From NCBI GenBank assembly GCA_000711775.1, contig ARYC01000254.1:62001-126000 (forward strand): DNA of 64,000 nt, in the 5' to 3' direction. The position numbers and the translations under genes are program-made. Position 1 is the stretch's first letter, and each line of letters starts with the position of its first letter. Under the pieces are notes generated by a model. It had not been told where the DNA came from. It saw only the letters and a list, made by a program, of their open reading frames with translations, and did no database searches. This DNA is from Oxytricha trifallax (lineage: Eukaryota; Ciliophora; Spirotrichea; Sporadotrichida; Oxytrichidae). Positions 49,087-60,726 of this stretch are shown one piece after another.

Positions 49087-50336
49087 AAAATATTCAAATA
49101 TATTAATATTAATTAAATGCTTCAATTAATATTTATAATATTGAAGGAAAAAATTTGAGAATTTGGAACACTTCAACTGATATAAAATTCAATAAATAAA
49201 TAAGGTAAAGATAAAATTACGATGATATGTCATTTTGGAAATATATTGTTTATTTGTTGTGAAAGGAAATGGTTATTTTTTTCTCATAATTAAAGTGAGA
49301 TTATTTATTTTTATTTAATTCTTTCAAGAATCTATGTATGACACTCTTAATTAAGATGTATAATTGATTTAAAAAGGAAATATAGACTAATAGTAAATTA
49401 GATTCTTTAAAGTTATGAATAAAAGGAACTTAAAGTTTGGTCATTTAAGCAACATTATTCATTTAAAAATAATGGATTTTATTTATATTTAAAACCGTAA
49501 GTTTTTTTAAAACAGAATTTATTAATTTGAAATAATAAAAATAAATTAGATATTTTAAAAGTATTTTATTAAAACAAAATTCTATTCTAAAAAGTACATT
49601 CCTAATAATTAGTTACAAAGTTTATGATACTACTCTAAAATTTAAAAATAGATTAAATAAAAACATAAGAAGACTTAAAAATAATTATCATTTTATAATC
49701 TATAAGACTATTCCTTCAAAAATATACGAATTTGTTGATAATATACTTTTATACATAAGTATAATTTGACTATTTTATAATAAAATAAGAGCAAATTACT
49801 TATTTATAATATATTTATTTATATAATTTTTATCTTATTTAATACTCTATGACCTTAAATCAGTTTAATATAAATACTCTAATTATTTAATTTTAAGCTT
49901 TATATATTATGCATTTATCTGTATAGTTAAAATCTGAATTAAGAATTTAGTTCAATAAATAGTAATTTGTGAAAAAATGTGAAAGAATCTTTTTTTATAG
50001 CAAAGAATTGCACATTCATCAAATTTTCTTAAACTCAATCCACCAAAATTTATCAGTAATTATATAGGCATCTGTTTTAATAAATTAATTAGTTTATTTT
50101 CACTAATCTATGGTAAAACAAGATTGCAATTGATAAAATATTCAGACATTATAAAAAAAGTAGTCTTAAAAAATTATAATTTCTTTAAAAATTAAAAATG
50201 ATAAAATAAAATATTTTATTTAAGAAAATGCTTATAGATATGGAGAAAAAAAACTCAAAATTTATATTAAAATTAAAAGTATTTGTTGAATTTAACAATT
50301 TAATGAAAATTATGTTTTTAAATATTTTATTTTATC
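49087..50336. other. intergenic spacer, nothing recognised
   Basis: AT-rich, over 1.2 kb, no supported frame. Confidence 0.5.
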
Positions 50337-50984
50337 TCACTAATTTTAAGGATTAAACTGTTCAGGTAGAAACTTTTATATGAAAGCATAGAGCTCTTCC
50401 TTCTCTTTCAATTAAAATTTTTATATTTGCATTTCATAAAACTTATTTGCATCATTAATTGAAAGCGAATCATCTTAAAGAAGAACTTTGTTGAGTGCGA
50501 TGAATTATTCCTTTACTCTTTCAACATCTTGAATTCTCGATTTAGTATTTTGAATATCCTAATATAAAATACACTACACATTTAGTAAGAATTCTTTGTG
50601 CACTTCATCAAATGATTTATCAATATTCTTTTCCAAATCTTTTATGTTACTTTAAATGTCCAAGCTTATCTATGACTTAATTTCAATTGTTTTAGCTTGA
50701 ATAGTTTAGATAATCTTTTGGTATTTCTAATACTTCTAATAATCAAGTTAAAGTTTCTCTTTTTGCTATTAGATTACTTTTTGAACGCAAGGTTCTGCAA
50801 TCATTTTCTCATCGTAGCAATTTGAGCATAAAAATAAAATAAGTTTATCGTCTACTTAAGTGTAAGCTAATGTCTCATTTTTTAGTATCTTTGGATCGTC
50901 ACACTTGTAGTGTAGTCTGCAGTAGCAATATAAACTTTAATGGGTAGACTTGCAATTGTTGCATTTAAAAAGTTTTTAATCCAT
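50337..50984 (-). CDS. array gene copy, intact, Trp segment lost
   Basis: The 215-residue frame starts M-D-Q-K-L-F-K-C-N-N-C. Cys 8, 11, 20 and 28 are kept, with an extra Cys at 22. The Trp-Asp segment reads L-K-N-E-T-L-A-Y-T instead; the DNA could encode the Trp-Asp version only in another phase and with TGA. The second pair is C-S-N-C. The tail is L-P-E-Q-F-N-P-Q-N-Q. Otherwise regular. Confidence 0.85.
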
Positions 50985-52099
50985 TTTTTATATGTGTATA
51001 TTATAATACATATATTTATATAGTTCAATATATAATTGAAGGATTGCTATTAAATTCAATATTTAGATTATTTATGACAATTATTTCACTATTTTTATCG
51101 CATAATCATATAAAATTAATATATTAATTAATTCATATTTAATTCAAAATAAAAAATAATATTATAAAAAGCTTATTAAAATTCTTTTTACTTTCTTATT
51201 TATTATCATTATATAATTAAGCATTAAAACGTTTCATGCTGAAAAAAGGATTAGTAACATTTTTGCAAATAAACTATCGATAAGAATTAGAAGTAATTTT
51301 TTTAAACAGAGAATTTTTTTTAAAAATATCAATTAAATTAAAAAATAATATAATAAATTCTAAAAATTTCATAATTTAATTAGTATTTTCTTGAAATAGA
51401 TTAATATTTAACTAAAAATTTACAAATGGTCTCAATAATGAAGTTCTTTTTATATTTATTATAGGTTTTAATTAAAAAAAACTGACCCCTTTACTTAAAC
51501 CTTAAAATTTTATTTATAGGAAATTAATGAATTTTATGGTATGTATAAGAAAATTAAAGAAATAATTAATTAGATTAATAAAAAATCAGTTAAAATATTG
51601 ATTTGTTAATTTTATAATAATATTAATAGTTATCAATAATCCATTTGAAAAAAGTGATCAATAGTTTGAATGTATTTAAAGTGATTATCAGTTCTCACTG
51701 AAAATCACCTCTGTAAAAAACAAATATTTAAATTTAGAGGTAATAGAATAATTTTTTTACTTTTGTTGATTAAGGCCTATACTTAATGCGATCTCTACAC
51801 CTCTTATGATTTAGGAAACAGTATATATTTGTATTGTAGGAACCCCTACATTGCCTTCCTTACAATTTTAAAGTGATAAAACCACTATATTTATTTTTAA
51901 ATAACCGATTTGCCAAGAATTTATAATATCCTTTGCAAGCATTTTAGTATAATAAACAAAATAAAGATTTAATAAGTAAAATTTAAAGCATTTTGAAAAT
52001 TCATATAACTTGATCCGTAATATATAGAAAAATAAGAAAATAATTAAAGATTTCTTAAGGGAATTAATATTTATTAAAAAAAATCAAGAATTACTAACA
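50985..52099. other. intergenic spacer
   Basis: AT-rich except for a slightly GC-richer patch at about 51770-51870 with the palindrome TGTAGGAACCCCTACA. No gene or RNA recognised. Confidence 0.45.
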
Positions 52100-52741
52100 A
52101 ATTTTAGGGATTAACCAAATTAGAGTGCAGCTTTTTAATAATTTTATAGAGTTATTTCTTTTCTTTCAATTGAATTTTGCCAATTTGTTAATCATAGAAT
52201 GTATTTAAATCATCTCTCTGGATTGTGCCATTTTGAAGATGTGCCTCATTAAGCTCCATGAAATTTTCCTTTATTTTTATAATTTATGCAATCTTTTCTT
52301 TTGTCTTTTCAATATCCTCCTATAAAATACTTTGTTGAGTAATTAAGAAATCTTTATGAACTTCATCTAATGACTTTTCAATAATTTATTCTGTTTCTTA
52401 TATTTTACTTTGAATTTCTTGACAAACTTAAGAATTAAATTCTGTGGATTTTTAGTTAATTTATTTAGTAATCTCTTCATATTTTGATTAACCTAAAAGT
52501 CTTCTAGCAATAATTTCTTTTGCTTTTATATTTCTTTTTATACTAATGGCTCGTTGATTATCTTTTAATCGTAACAATTATTACATAAAAATTTAATTTT
52601 ATCTTCATTTTAATGAGAAAATGTCCATTTTTTACTTTTGAATAATTTTGGATCGTCATATTTGTATGCAAATCTTCCATAACCAAATAATTCTGTAAAT
52701 AATTCTTTGCATGAGTTGCATTTATAAAAAAGTTTGTTCAT
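52100..52741 (-). pseudogene. array gene copy with frameshift and lost stop
   Basis: The start M-N-K-L-F-Y-K-C-N-S-C is intact and Trp 39 is kept (K-K-W-T-F-S), but the Cys at 20 and 28 are Gly and Tyr. A single-base-scale frame shift near 52485 separates the first half from an open second half that reaches L-V-N-P-Q-N; there the TGA stop is missing and the frame runs on into the spacer. Confidence 0.75.
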
Positions 52742-53545
52742 TTTAAATTATTTAAACAAAATTTACTTAAAGTCATTAAGTTAATAAAAATAGTCATTAA
52801 ATTGAATATTTATATTATCAATTATCTATATTAAAAAAAATTTGTAGAATGTAAAAAATTAATTTAAATTTTTTATTAATTTTTCGTAATATTTAGCATT
52901 TAAATTAATTATTTTCCTTAACAAAATAATAATGATTAAATATTAAAAAGATATCCCATCATATTTCAATTAGGAACAAAGAAAGGGGATTAAGAAAAAT
53001 TAAATTAACTTTAGTTAAAATAATTTAATTGAAACGCTCTAATTTATTAATTTTATAGAGGAAAAATCCAGCCAATAGTTGTAGTCCAAATATATATTGC
53101 AATTAAATGGAATAAACTAGTGTTCTCTAAAATGAAAAAATTAATAATATTCAATAGTCTTTAGAAAAAAAATTTAATTCTGGGATACATACAAGAACCT
53201 ATTTAGAAATTTATAAATTATTTATGCCTCAATTAAAAATTCTATATTAGTTCATTTTTCTGGATGATTTTTTAATTTTTTTATTTTCATTAATTTAGAG
53301 TAGAATAATAATTTATTTACTTAACTTTGCCATAATTTTATCATATAAATGAGGATTATTAATTTAAAAAATGAATTTTGATATAATTAATTTAATTCAT
53401 TATAACATAAAAAAACAATACAAAAGAAATTATAGAGAAGTGCTAATTAAATATAAATTAAAATAATTAAAGAAATAAAATTATTGATAATTATAAAAAT
53501 TAAATAAATTTGTTAAGTTTTAGTTTAAATAATCCTGTAGTTTTT
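52742..53545. other. intergenic spacer, nothing recognised
   Basis: AT-rich; no feature found. Confidence 0.5.
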
Positions 53546-54202
53546 TCAATCATTGGGATTAACTTGAGCATCTTGATTATTAATATTAAATCTGATTGTT
53601 ATAAGATATGAATTGATAGCATGATAGTTTTTAATTGTCTCTTTTGCCTAAGTTTTATTGTAATTATCATCAAACGCTTCCTGAAATTTCCCAATATCAA
53701 TTATTCCATCATTTATGAAATTTTGATTTATATTTTCGTATGAAGTCTTGATATTAATAAGACTTTGATTTCTTAATTTAATTTCGTTAACAGTTTTGTT
53801 GAAAATTTGCTTTAATTTCTTGACTTATTGATTAAACTCTTCTTTTATGAAAATCTCCAATTTTTAATTAAAATTTAAATCATAGACTTTAAATTTCTCA
53901 AAGGCCTTCTTAAGAGAAGGACAATCAATCTATTCTGTGAGATCCCTTATTTTTAGTTCTTTTTGTCTCAATTCATCAATAAATTTGTTGTCAAGATTGA
54001 TCTAGAACTGCTTCTTCAAATATAGTGGCAGTTTTTAGGAATTTTTCTGAAGGCATTCTTAGCACAACATTTCTACTTTTTCAATCACTCTTCTCTTTGA
54101 ATTTGATATGTGTTAATATCTTGAGTCGTTGATATTTTTACCAAAATTTTGAAAGTAAAGATATAAATCAGATTTTTTGTTGCACTTGTCACACTGTTTC
54201 AT
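53546..54202 (-). CDS. divergent array member, intact
   Basis: The 218-residue frame starts M-K-Q-C-D-K-C with pairs at 4/7 and 47/50 (L-C-Q-E-C). The segment between them is basic (S-N-S-K-R-R-V-I-E-K). The rod is Lys/Asn-rich, and the end is Q-V-N-P-N-D, a reduced version of the N-P-Q tag. Position and plan place it in the array, but it has no close sister here. It has fewer TAA/TAG codons than its neighbours. Confidence 0.85.
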
Positions 54203-54678
54203 TTTAATTTTAATTATAAATTATAGAATTAGAAGATCCATTAAATATTATCTTTTTTGCTTTAATTTAAATATTCTATTCAATGATATTTTAATTATTT
54301 TACTATCTTTTACTTATGTTATAGCATTTTGTATTATTATTTAAAGTGTCATTAATTTTATTGGAGAAATTTTCAATAATTTTTATAATCTAATTAATTA
54401 CATTTATAGATATAATTATATTTATATAGTTTGCTTATTACTTTGTTTAATTAGAATTTACTGCAATATTTAGTTTAATTTCATAAATTATTATAATTTT
54501 TTGCAAATGTATGCATATTTTGTTTAATATAGAAATATTTAGAAAGGCTAAATAACTTATATAAATTGGAATTGTAAATATTGGGACTAAAGTTTTAAAA
54601 GAATTATATTTTTATGATTATTAAGTTATAGATTTAAATTTATAAGTTAATTTTTTCAAGAAAATATTAATTAGTTTT
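54203..54678. other. intergenic spacer, nothing recognised
   Basis: AT-rich; no feature found. Confidence 0.5.
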
Positions 54679-55332
54679 TCAACTATTTTATGGATTAAAC
54701 TATTCAGGAAGCAGTTTATGTATAATTTCATAAATGACTTCTTTTTCTTTCAATTATAGTTTATTAATTTGCTTATCGTAAAATTTATTTGTTTCATCTA
54801 TAGACATCGTATCGTTTAAGAATAATGATTTGTTAAGTTAAATACACTATTCTTTGGCTTTTAATATTTCACTTATTTTGTCTTTTGTTCTTTGAATATC
54901 ATCCTAAATTTAATTTTATAAATTAATTATAAATTCCTCATGAATATTGTCTAATGATTTTTGGATTTTCTTGTGTAATTCTTTGATTTTACTATCAATA
55001 TCTAAATTTATTTTTATTTTAATATAGTCTAATTTCTGTTATATTTCCTTGGCAATATTTGCATATTTTAAATATATTTTCCAGTTTTATTATGATATTT
55101 GATTTTCTTTCTATCTTTTAATTTCTTATTATACATATGGTTCGTTTATGATCTTTTTCTAATAGCAATTCTCACATAAAAAGAGAAATGATGTATCTTA
55201 GCACATAGAATAATCAATTCTAAGTTTTTTGAATTCTTTTGGATCATCAAATTAATACTGTATACGCTAATAACATAATAAAAAATCATGTCCCTCCTTG
55301 CATTGATTGCAGAATTATAGAATCCGATTCAT
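54679..55332 (-). CDS. array gene copy, intact, cysteine module eroded
   Basis: The 217-residue frame starts M-N-R-I-L-Q-F-C-N-Q-C. Cys 8, 11 and 20 and the second pair (C-E-N-C) are kept, but Cys 28 is Phe and Trp 39 is Ile. The rod has L-N-D-T-M-S-I-D-E-T-N-K-F-Y-D-K-Q-I. The tail is L-L-P-E-Q-F-N-P-Q-N-S. The reading frame is sound although two otherwise conserved residues are gone. Confidence 0.87.
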
Positions 55333-55672
55333 ATTATTTTAGTATATTAAATTAATTTACTAAAGTTTTAATTTACAATGAAAAAATTTTTTTTCTCGAT
55401 TAAAATAAGAATTTAAAATGTTGATAAAACAGATTTGCTTTTCAATAATACTTATTTATTACATTTTTTTGAAAGTATTTAATTATAAAATGCTAATTAA
55501 TTTTAAGTTGGAAATATTAAATAATTTAATTATTTAAAACTTGTAATAAGAAAACACAACTAAATAATTTTTAAATTGATGATATTTTCGAATCATGTAT
55601 ACTAAGCAAACAATTTAATTTTTGAAGACTTTTGCTCAATCTAATATAAAATGTTTGCATAATTAGAATAAG
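55333..55672. other. intergenic spacer, nothing recognised
   Basis: AT-rich up to the target duplication of the Merlin element. Confidence 0.5.
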
Positions 55673-55694
55673 TCTTCTAGTGGGTGTTGTTAAC

Positions 55695-55788
55695 CATTGC
55701 TCACACATGTCCCAATTGCTCACACATTGTCCCAATTGCTCACACATGTCCCAATTGCTCACACACGTCCCAATTGCTCACACAATGA
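55695..55788. repeat. tandem 19-bp units, left Merlin end
   Basis: Five units of the form GCTCACACATGTCCCAATT with small variations. The right end (57217-57368) has eight in inverted orientation. They are the probable transposase binding sites. Confidence 0.8.
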
Positions 55789-55817
55789 ATTTTATATGCG
55801 AGAGCGGTAATATTATT

Positions 55818-55952
55818 AAGCACATAGCAGGGTCACAAGGGGCAGAGCCCCTTGTTATCGCAATGCGATACGAAGTAATTGCAGGGGTCAAGGGGGCAGC
55901 CGCCCCTTGTGGGAAGGAGTTCGGGGGAGGGCAAAGCCCTCCCCCGAAAACC
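55818..55952. repeat. GC-rich hairpin block, left Merlin end
   Basis: It contains palindromes such as GGGGCAGAGCCCC, CGCAATGCG, GGGGGCAGCCGCCCC and CGGGGGAGGGCAAAGCCC within an otherwise AT-rich genome. An inverted copy lies at about 57035-57170. Confidence 0.85.
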
Positions 55953-56031
55953 CATATAGCCCTTTCAAGACGTATTAGTAGTTTAAGTGTAAAATATAAT
56001 CGTTAAATAATAATAATTAAATTACAAATTA

Positions 56032-56988
56032 ATGGAATAACTATTTTCATAAGTTAAGCAAGACTAGATCAATTAAACCTTTACTTAAACAATTACTAAT
56101 CTCATTTCAAGTGGCTTGTTACAAAAAAATCTATAGTGTTCTCACTGTTAAGCTTAATAGACTATAAGACAATATTAATAACCACACAGTCTTGACAACG
56201 CACTCTATTAATGTGTAAATTATAAATGTAGAGCAAGACGATCTTTAAGAGAAGGTTTAGTTGTATACTGTCCTACCAACATGCCTTTACCTATTTTAGA
56301 AGAAATAATGTTTAGCATATATCCTTCTGGCCTTAACATTTCTGAGACTGTAAAATATCTTTAAGATAATAGAGCTTTGAAGATTAGTAGGTAATCTATC
56401 AGTAAAGTATACTAAAGTTTACGAGATATAGTAAAAGAAAAGATAGTTTATGAATAAGATAGCTTTGTGTTGAGTGGCCAAGTATAAATGGATGAGTCTT
56501 TATGGACTCATCGATCAATATAGTACTGTTTTCCAGAAGACACTATATACGATAGATAAATATGGATCGTTGGCTTAATAGAAGAAGGAACATAGAGTTG
56601 CAAAATTTATAAAGTTCAAGATAGAACAACTCAAACGCTTGAAAACTTAATTGAACATAATGTTGAACCCAACAGTATAATGCACACTGATGGTTGAGCA
56701 AGCTACACTTCTATAGATTGGCAAGGTTTATAAATTGTTCATTAAAGACATGTACATCAGTCTTCTAATGGTATAAGAAGAACTATGTAACATAGTAATC
56801 TTATAGAAGGATTGTGGGCTGTGATAAAATATCACATTAAGCATGTATACAATACAATGCTTGGAGACCCAGAAATGATCGAACAATATTTATATGAGGC
56901 AGTATGGAGAAGAAACTTAGCATAGTTTGCAAATACAAATGACCGTTAATAATATGTATAACAGACATTTAAATTAAATGATTTATGA
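56032..56988 (+). CDS. Merlin/IS1595-type transposase with TGA at the DGW Trp
   Basis: A frame of 318 codons. The N-terminal zinc ribbon has C-S-H-C followed by C-V-N-Y-K-C-R. A DDE-type core follows: first Asp in Q-V-Q-M-D-E-S-L-W; second in H-T-D-G-x-A-S-Y; Glu in S-N-L-I-E-G-L-W-A-V-I-K, the N-x2-E-x2-W signature of IS1595/Merlin. The single in-frame TGA, 56695-56697 (codon 222), falls on the Trp that normally follows D-G in this family. All else is open, so the copy is either one base from intact or read through. Met at 56032 is chosen because it precedes the zinc ribbon in frame. Confidence 0.88.
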
Positions 56989-57216
56989 ATTATTATTTAA
57001 CGATTATATTTTACACTTAAACTACTAATACGTCTTGAAAGGGCTATATGGGTTTTCGGGGGAGGGCTTTGCCCTCCCCCGAACTCCTTCCCACAAGGGG
57101 CGGCTGCCCCCTTGACCCCTGCAATTACTTCGTATCGCATTGCGATAACAAGGGGCTCTGCCCCTTGTGACCCTGCTATGTGCTTAATAATATTACCGCT
57201 CTCGCATATAAAATTC

Positions 57217-57368
57217 ATTGTGTGAGCAATTGGGACGTGTGTGAGCAATTGGGACATGTGTGAGCCAATTGGGACACATGTGAGAGCAATTGGGACGTGT
57301 GTGAGCAATTGGGACATGTGTGAGCAATTGGGACAATGTGTGAGCAATTGGGACATGTGTGAGCAATG
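57217..57368. repeat. tandem 19-bp units, right Merlin end
   Basis: Eight GTGTGAGCAATTGGGACAT-like units, inverted relative to the left end; the higher number shows that the two ends are not perfectly homogenised. Confidence 0.8.
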
Positions 57369-57539
57369 GTTAACAACACCCTCTTCTAGTTTTATAAAAG
57401 TATCTTTCTCTTTTTTATCCTTTTATCCCAATAAACACATATTCTTGGTTAATAATATTTTTTTCTTAGCAATTCTTTTATAACAAGAGGAAAATTTCTT
57501 TATATCATAATTATTCATCAAACTATTCGAAGCATGTTT

Positions 57540-57631
57540 GCATCATCATATTTATAAGTTGATCAATCGAAGCAATATAAAGATTCATGACCAGTTTTTT
57601 AATGATTAAATTTATATAGAATTAAATTCAT
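57540..57631 (-). pseudogene. N-terminal fragment of an array gene
   Basis: Met at 57631, M-N-L-I-L-Y-K-F-N-H, then G-H-E-S-L-Y-C-F-D and Y-K-Y-D-D-A-N. The first cysteines are lost and a TGA interrupts it. No rod region follows; the Merlin element lies just downstream. Confidence 0.55.
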
Positions 57632-58254
57632 TTGAAAATTATAATAATAGTATTTTTATTTATAGTTCTAATATATAATTAATTATTATCCTTTTTATTA
57701 TGAAAAGAATTATTTAAAATATGAAGTATGAACTATTGAAATTCTTTTTTTATTGTTATATAAGTGTATTTTAAATTATTAATTTATTTATATAAATTAT
57801 TAATTTTTTTGCTCATTATATAAGAGTTTCTTTTCAATCAATATAATTTGTATAAGTTAAATACCAAGATTATCATAAATAACTAATTCTTTTCCATACT
57901 TAAGAATTTTTATATTTTTGATTAAATATTTAGAAACTTAATAAATGCTGATTTAAATCAAATAAACTTCACAAATTTTGTTTATAAAATAAAATCTATG
58001 CATATACACATGTATCATTTATAAATAAAAAATTCAATCTATAAATACAAAAATAGGCAATTATTTATATTAATTTCACTTTAATATAGTACTAAATATA
58101 TATATACAAATATTATATATATTTAGATTTAAATTTTAATCAAATTTAAAATTATCTTATAAAATTAATTTTAAATACTTTAACTTAATTAAATTACAAA
58201 AGAATAAATTTAATTTTGATTAAAATTATTAGAAATTTCTTGAGTAATTCATAA
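57632..58254. other. intergenic spacer, nothing recognised
   Basis: AT-rich; no feature found. Confidence 0.5.
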
Positions 58255-58770
58255 ATTTATGGATTTAATTTGTAAGGTAGAATTTTATGAATTTTATCGT
58301 ATATCGATTATTTTTTAATTTTCTCATATACTTTTCAAAAAATTTATTAGTGTCCTATATTTATATTTTATCATTTTCTCGCAATGTTTTATTCATTTTC
58401 ATGACTTTCTTTTGCCTTCTAAATATCAGGAAATTTATGTTCGTTTATAATAAATTTTCTTATATTTAAATTTGAATTTTTAATTTTAAATCTTAATGCA
58501 ATTCTTTCATGACACTATGAATACTTTTTTTCAAGATCTTTTATGTATTTCTCAACTTCGGGAAATAAATAATTTTAGCATATCTTAAGACTTATATTAA
58601 ATTGTCTTAGAAATATCAATAAATTTTTAACAATATATAGCCTAATTAAGCTTATTCAAGTTGAACATCAACTTTATTTTTATAATAGAAATATCTCATA
58701 AAATACGAATGAAAGCGAAATAATTTTCTTTTCATATCACTTCCAACATCATTAAAATTAATAATTAATG
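58255..58770 (-). pseudogene. decayed array copy, duplicate of 40976
   Basis: Rod and tail remnants are recognisable mainly through DNA similarity with 40990-41560; a tail-like sequence near 58255 still reads N-P-Q. Many frame breaks. Similarity fades around 58830, shortly before the TBE insertion at 58962. Confidence 0.55.
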
Positions 58771-58961
58771 GCTAAACGAAATTAAAAATGGGGTTTAAAC
58801 AGGCAGATACATTCATAATATGTAATAGGAAAAATATTAAAATAGATAAATATATAAAAATCATTATGGGAAACTTATTTTGGTGTTGCTGGAGCTGCTG
58901 GTTGTTCACTAATATTTGTAAGTTACAAAAAACATATCTAAAAATTATTTATTTCAGCAAT

Positions 58962-59042
58962 CAAAACCCCAAAACCCCTTAGTGAGGTATATAAGTGCTT
59001 TGATTTGTAGGGTATAGTTGGGGTCTTATTGGGGTTAGTAGA
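58962..59042 (+). repeat. TBE left terminal inverted repeat
   Basis: Telomere-like C4A4 outer part, then TTAGTGAGGTATATAAGTGC and GGGTATAGTTGGGGTC blocks. It matches the right end over about 80 bp with very few differences. Confidence 0.92.
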
Positions 59043-59100
59043 CAAAATGCAGGTTTTATCTTAATTTAATGAATATTTAATGAATTTTAGTTTACTTAAA

Positions 59101-60548
59101 TCATACAAATTTTATCTGCTTGTCTTTATTATATCTTTTGAACCTTGCTCTCTCTAGTGGGTCAAGTATGTCATCTAATGTTTACCGAGGATAGTTAGGA
59201 GCTCTCACGATTATCATCTCTACTATGCTTTTAATTTCTTAGCAGACATCTTCTTACTTTATATGTTTCTGAGCCAAACTTATTGATTATTTTTCATGCT
59301 TTGTACCAAAGTAAGACATACATTCCATGTCACTTTCTAATATTATTGCTGCTACTGCCCAAACATCCCATTAAACAGAGCCATTAGTCCACTTCTCTCT
59401 TATTGGGAAGTAACCTGGAGTACCAAGTACCTGTGCTAAAGTGACAATCTCCTATCTTAAAGCTCTATTGAAATCGATAACCACTACTTCTAAAGGGCAG
59501 AGATTTAGCATAACGTTTTCAGGCTTCAAATCTCTATGAACATATCCAAGTTCATGCAACTCCTTAACACCCTGAATCATATCTGAGAGTATATCATTTA
59601 AATCATCAGGGTATCTATTGTGATATAGGTAGTCTCTCAGAGTCATCTCAAATTTCTTTAGCCTTAATGCGATGAAACCATAACTTAAAATAACACCATT
59701 TAGCTTAAGCAAATTCTTGCAGTCTTTTCTTTAGGCCTCTCTAAGTACCATCTATTCATTAGCAAACTCGTTCTAATACTGTTGGTTCTTAATAAGATAA
59801 CTGAATGGATACACCTTGTATGCATACTCATCAACTACTATGAGCTTTGCTTTTGCAGGCACGTTTATATTCAAGTAGTTTTCAATACAAGTGCTGAGAT
59901 CAACTGCATTTAATGCAGGTATATTCATAGCCTTCGCTTAGAAGCATGCTAAAATTGTATTACCTGCTGGCTGGTTCATCGATTCATATCGCTTCTGTCT
60001 CTTGAGACTCTCTTGCTGCTCTCTTTATGACTCAAGAGTATTAGATTTTCTTTTAGCTGGCACTAGTTTTTTAGTCTCTTAATCTTCAATCAAGAACTCA
60101 CTGAGGTGATGCTTTTGCATATGCCTTTTAACTTTAGCTGAGTGTGTATATGATTTCATGCATGTCGTACACTAATACCTACCATCTACCTTTTCATGCT
60201 TGAAATAGATCTTAGCTTTGCCAGAGTGTACCTCTTTATGGTGTCTCTTCAAGCTTTGTTCAGTTGAGAAATGATTCTAGCAGTCTTCACATTAATATGT
60301 TTTTATCTTTCGATTGGTTGCTGTTCTTTTAGCTCCTCAACATAATCAATTTAAGTTTAAACCCCTATCTCTGCGCTCTCCCTCTGGTTTAATACTTCTA
60401 TGATAAAAACCTCTGCTTCAAATTCAAGAGCTCTTAGCTCTACCTCCCTCTCAACATAAATGATTTCAGGCTTTTTAGTGGAGCCAAAGTTGAGCATTGA
60501 TTGACCTGCTCCTAAAAGAGCCGCTCTACGATTTAAGTTGACCGCCAT
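59101..60548 (-). pseudogene. TBE zinc-finger/kinase-like protein gene (57-kDa ORF type)
   Basis: About 480 codons, matching the size of the TBE 57-kDa frame. N-terminal part M-A-V-N-L-N-R-R-A-A-L-L-G; then, after one frame shift near 60360-60400, two C2H2 fingers (C-E-D-C … H-F-x(9)-H-H and C-T-T-C-M … H-M-Q-K-H-H). After a linker comes a kinase-like domain with V-H-R-D-L-K-P-E-N-V, D-F-N in place of D-F-G, G-T-P-G-Y-F-P and D-V-W-A-V-A. TGA at 59101-59103. The catalytic loop is normal but the metal-binding motif is altered. Probably assists transposition; exact role unknown. Confidence 0.88.
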
Positions 60549-60726
60549 GTTTAAATTCAAATTTAAATTTCTATTATAAATAAGTAAAAACCTCACTCGC
60601 CATACTAACTTTGTATAGGAGCTGGCACTGCAAAAACAATGGTTGATTCTTAGGTGTTAGACATCATTTTTATACTTAGTTTATAACTATAAATTTTCTA
60701 ATTTTATGCTTAATATTTTTAATTTT

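Larger units (their letters stand above)
55682..57381. mobile_element. Merlin (IS1595-type) DNA transposon, near complete
   Basis: The 1700-bp element is flanked by perfect 9-bp duplications TCTTCTAGT (55673-55681 and 57382-57390), the target size known for Merlin. The inverted ends are over 300 bp and contain, from outside in: GGGTGTTGTTAACCATTG; tandem GCTCACACATGTCCCAATT-like units (five on the left, eight on the right); and a strikingly GC-rich block with several hairpins. One transposase gene lies between them. Arms are near identical apart from repeat number, so the insertion or last gene conversion is recent. Confidence 0.92.
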
